The notes under the pieces: model-generated
What the model saw: the letters and a program-made list of their open reading frames with translations, nothing else
The model's database searches: none
What the model was told of the DNA's origin: nothing
NCBI GenBank assembly: GCA_016286075.1
Contig: JAEERZ010000152.1
Span: 1-5,708 of the forward strand
Source of the DNA: Selenomonadaceae bacterium
GTDB lineage: Bacteria; Bacillota; Negativicutes; Selenomonadales; Selenomonadaceae
Length of the DNA stretch: 5,708 nucleotides
Direction: 5' to 3'
Translations under genes and position numbers: made by a program
Shown: positions 4,886 through 5,708 of the stretch, one piece after another
How positions within the stretch are numbered: the stretch's first letter is position 1
How the letters are laid out: each line of letters starts with the position of its first letter

Positions 4886-5708
4886 ATGAAAATGACGCTG
4901 GGAGAAATCGCGAAACTGGTAAACGGCAGGCTGGTCGCGGGCAACGCCTCGCTGGCCGTCGAAGGCGTCGCGAACCTCGAAATGGCACGGGAAACAGATG
5001 TCACCTTCGCCGTCGAGCCCCATATCCAGGAGGCGAAAGCGGTTAAGGCCGGCGCAATCCTGTTGCCGGAGGGAACCGAGGAATTCCCGATTCCCGCGAT
5101 TTACGTCTCAGACCCCCGGGCCGCCTTTGCGAAGCTGCTGGACGTTTTCACCCCGCCCCTTTCGTTCCCGAAAGGCGTCAGCGACCTGGCATATGTCGGA
5201 CCGGAAGCCAGCGTCGCTCCCGGCGCGACCGTCATGCCTTTTGCCGTCGTAGACGCCCACGCCGTTATCGAGGACGGTGCGGTGATTTATCCCCATGTCT
5301 ACATCGGGCAATACGCGACTGTCGGCGAAAACACCGTGATTTACTCCAACGCCACCGTGCGCGAGCATTGCCGCGTCGGAAAGCGCGCCGTGATCCACAG
5401 CTCGGCGGTCATCGGATCGGACGGCTTCGGCTTCACGACGAAGGACGGCGTGCATACGAAAGTGCCTCAAGTCGGAAACGTCGTCGTCGAAGATGACGTT
5501 GAGATCGGCGCCCATGTGGGCATCGACCGGGCAACCACCGGCTCGACGGTCATCGGCCAGGGAACGAAAATCGACAATCTCGTCCATATCGGGCATAACT
5601 GCCGCATCGGCGCGAACAATATCATCGTCGCCCAGACGGGCATTTCCGGCTCTACCTCAACGGGTCCGAATGTTACCTTCGGCGGCCAGGTCGGCACTGT
5701 TGGCCATA
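4886..5708 (+). CDS. lpxD: UDP-3-O-(acyl)glucosamine N-acyltransferase LpxD, first 274 residues, cut by the window edge
   Basis: LpxD transfers a hydroxyacyl chain from acyl carrier protein to the 2-amino group of UDP-3-O-acylglucosamine, the third step of lipid A synthesis in the cytoplasm. Residues about 1-100 form the N-terminal uridine-binding domain ([13 protein letters not shown], then [18 protein letters not shown]). From about 105 a left-handed beta-helix of hexapeptide repeats begins ([20 protein letters not shown]). Signature segments include VIGSDGFGF, the [20 protein letters not shown] stretch, and VHIGHNC, in which His237 matches the conserved catalytic histidine (His239 in E. 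coli). The E. coli enzyme has 341 residues, so the C-terminal part is missing here. The ATG at 4886 is preferred because GAGGA (4874-4878), overlapping the previous stop codon, is 7 nt upstream; the in-frame ATG at 4880 is too close to it. Confidence 0.97.
   Translation, partial: MKMTLGEIAKLVNGRLVAGNASLAVEGVANLEMARETDVTFAVEPHIQEAKAVKAGAILLPEGTEEFPIPAIYVSDPRAAFAKLLDVFTPPLSFPKGVSDLAYVGPEASVAPGATVMPFAVVDAHAVIEDGAVIYPHVYIGQYATVGENTVIYSNATVREHCRVGKRAVIHSSAVIGSDGFGFTTKDGVHTKVPQVGNVVVEDDVEIGAHVGIDRATTGSTVIGQGTKIDNLVHIGHNCRIGANNIIVAQTGISGSTSTGPNVTFGGQVGTVGH

Noticed and set aside
4237..5004. Minus-strand open frame opposite the OmpH-like lipoprotein and the start of lpxD
   Set aside because: It is a Leu/Arg-rich shadow of the coiled-coil codons on the plus strand, with no supporting start signal or family match.

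Overview
The window looks like chromosome from an outer-membrane-bearing Firmicute (Negativicutes, probably Selenomonadaceae). This is inferred from three things: an anaerobic ribonucleotide reductase of the Firmicutes type, several Skp/OmpH-family periplasmic chaperone-like genes directly upstream of the lipid A gene lpxD, and fairly GC-rich coding sequence separated by AT-rich intergenic DNA with strong sigma-A-type promoters and strong Shine-Dalgarno sequences. No phylogenetic search could be run, so the family-level placement is tentative.

Layout. The left part (1-2213) is on the minus strand. It holds an MscS-type mechanosensitive channel gene (2213-1125), a long hairpin/terminator region, and then the first 296 codons of nrdD (890 to the left edge), which encodes the oxygen-sensitive class III ribonucleotide reductase. 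The nrdD promoter is nearly ideal (TTGACG, 17 bp, TATAAT) and is flanked and overlapped by two NrdR-box-like palindromes 32 bp apart, so NrdR repression is likely. From 2228 to 2548 lies a divergent promoter region. It carries a probable mscS promoter and a strong extended -10 promoter for the rightward genes.

The right part (2549-5708) is a plus-strand cell-envelope cluster: a small OmpH/Skp protein, an intergenic hairpin that may act as a partial terminator, a large membrane-anchored coiled-coil protein with weak OmpH-like ends, an OmpH-like lipoprotein, and the first 274 codons of lpxD (UDP-3-O-acylglucosamine N-acyltransferase). The last three genes are separated by only 26 and 10 nt and are probably co-transcribed.

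How they fit together: Skp-family proteins escort unfolded outer-membrane beta-barrels across the periplasm, and LpxD makes the lipid A anchor of lipopolysaccharide. The cluster therefore couples outer-membrane protein and lipid biogenesis. The three OmpH-like proteins differ in predicted attachment: N-terminal signal/anchor, transmembrane helix, and lipid anchor. I found no mobile element, CRISPR array, tRNA or rRNA, and no clearly new system. The most interesting items are the diversified OmpH trio, the NrdR-controlled promoter, and a nested inverted repeat whose outer arms match DnaA boxes.
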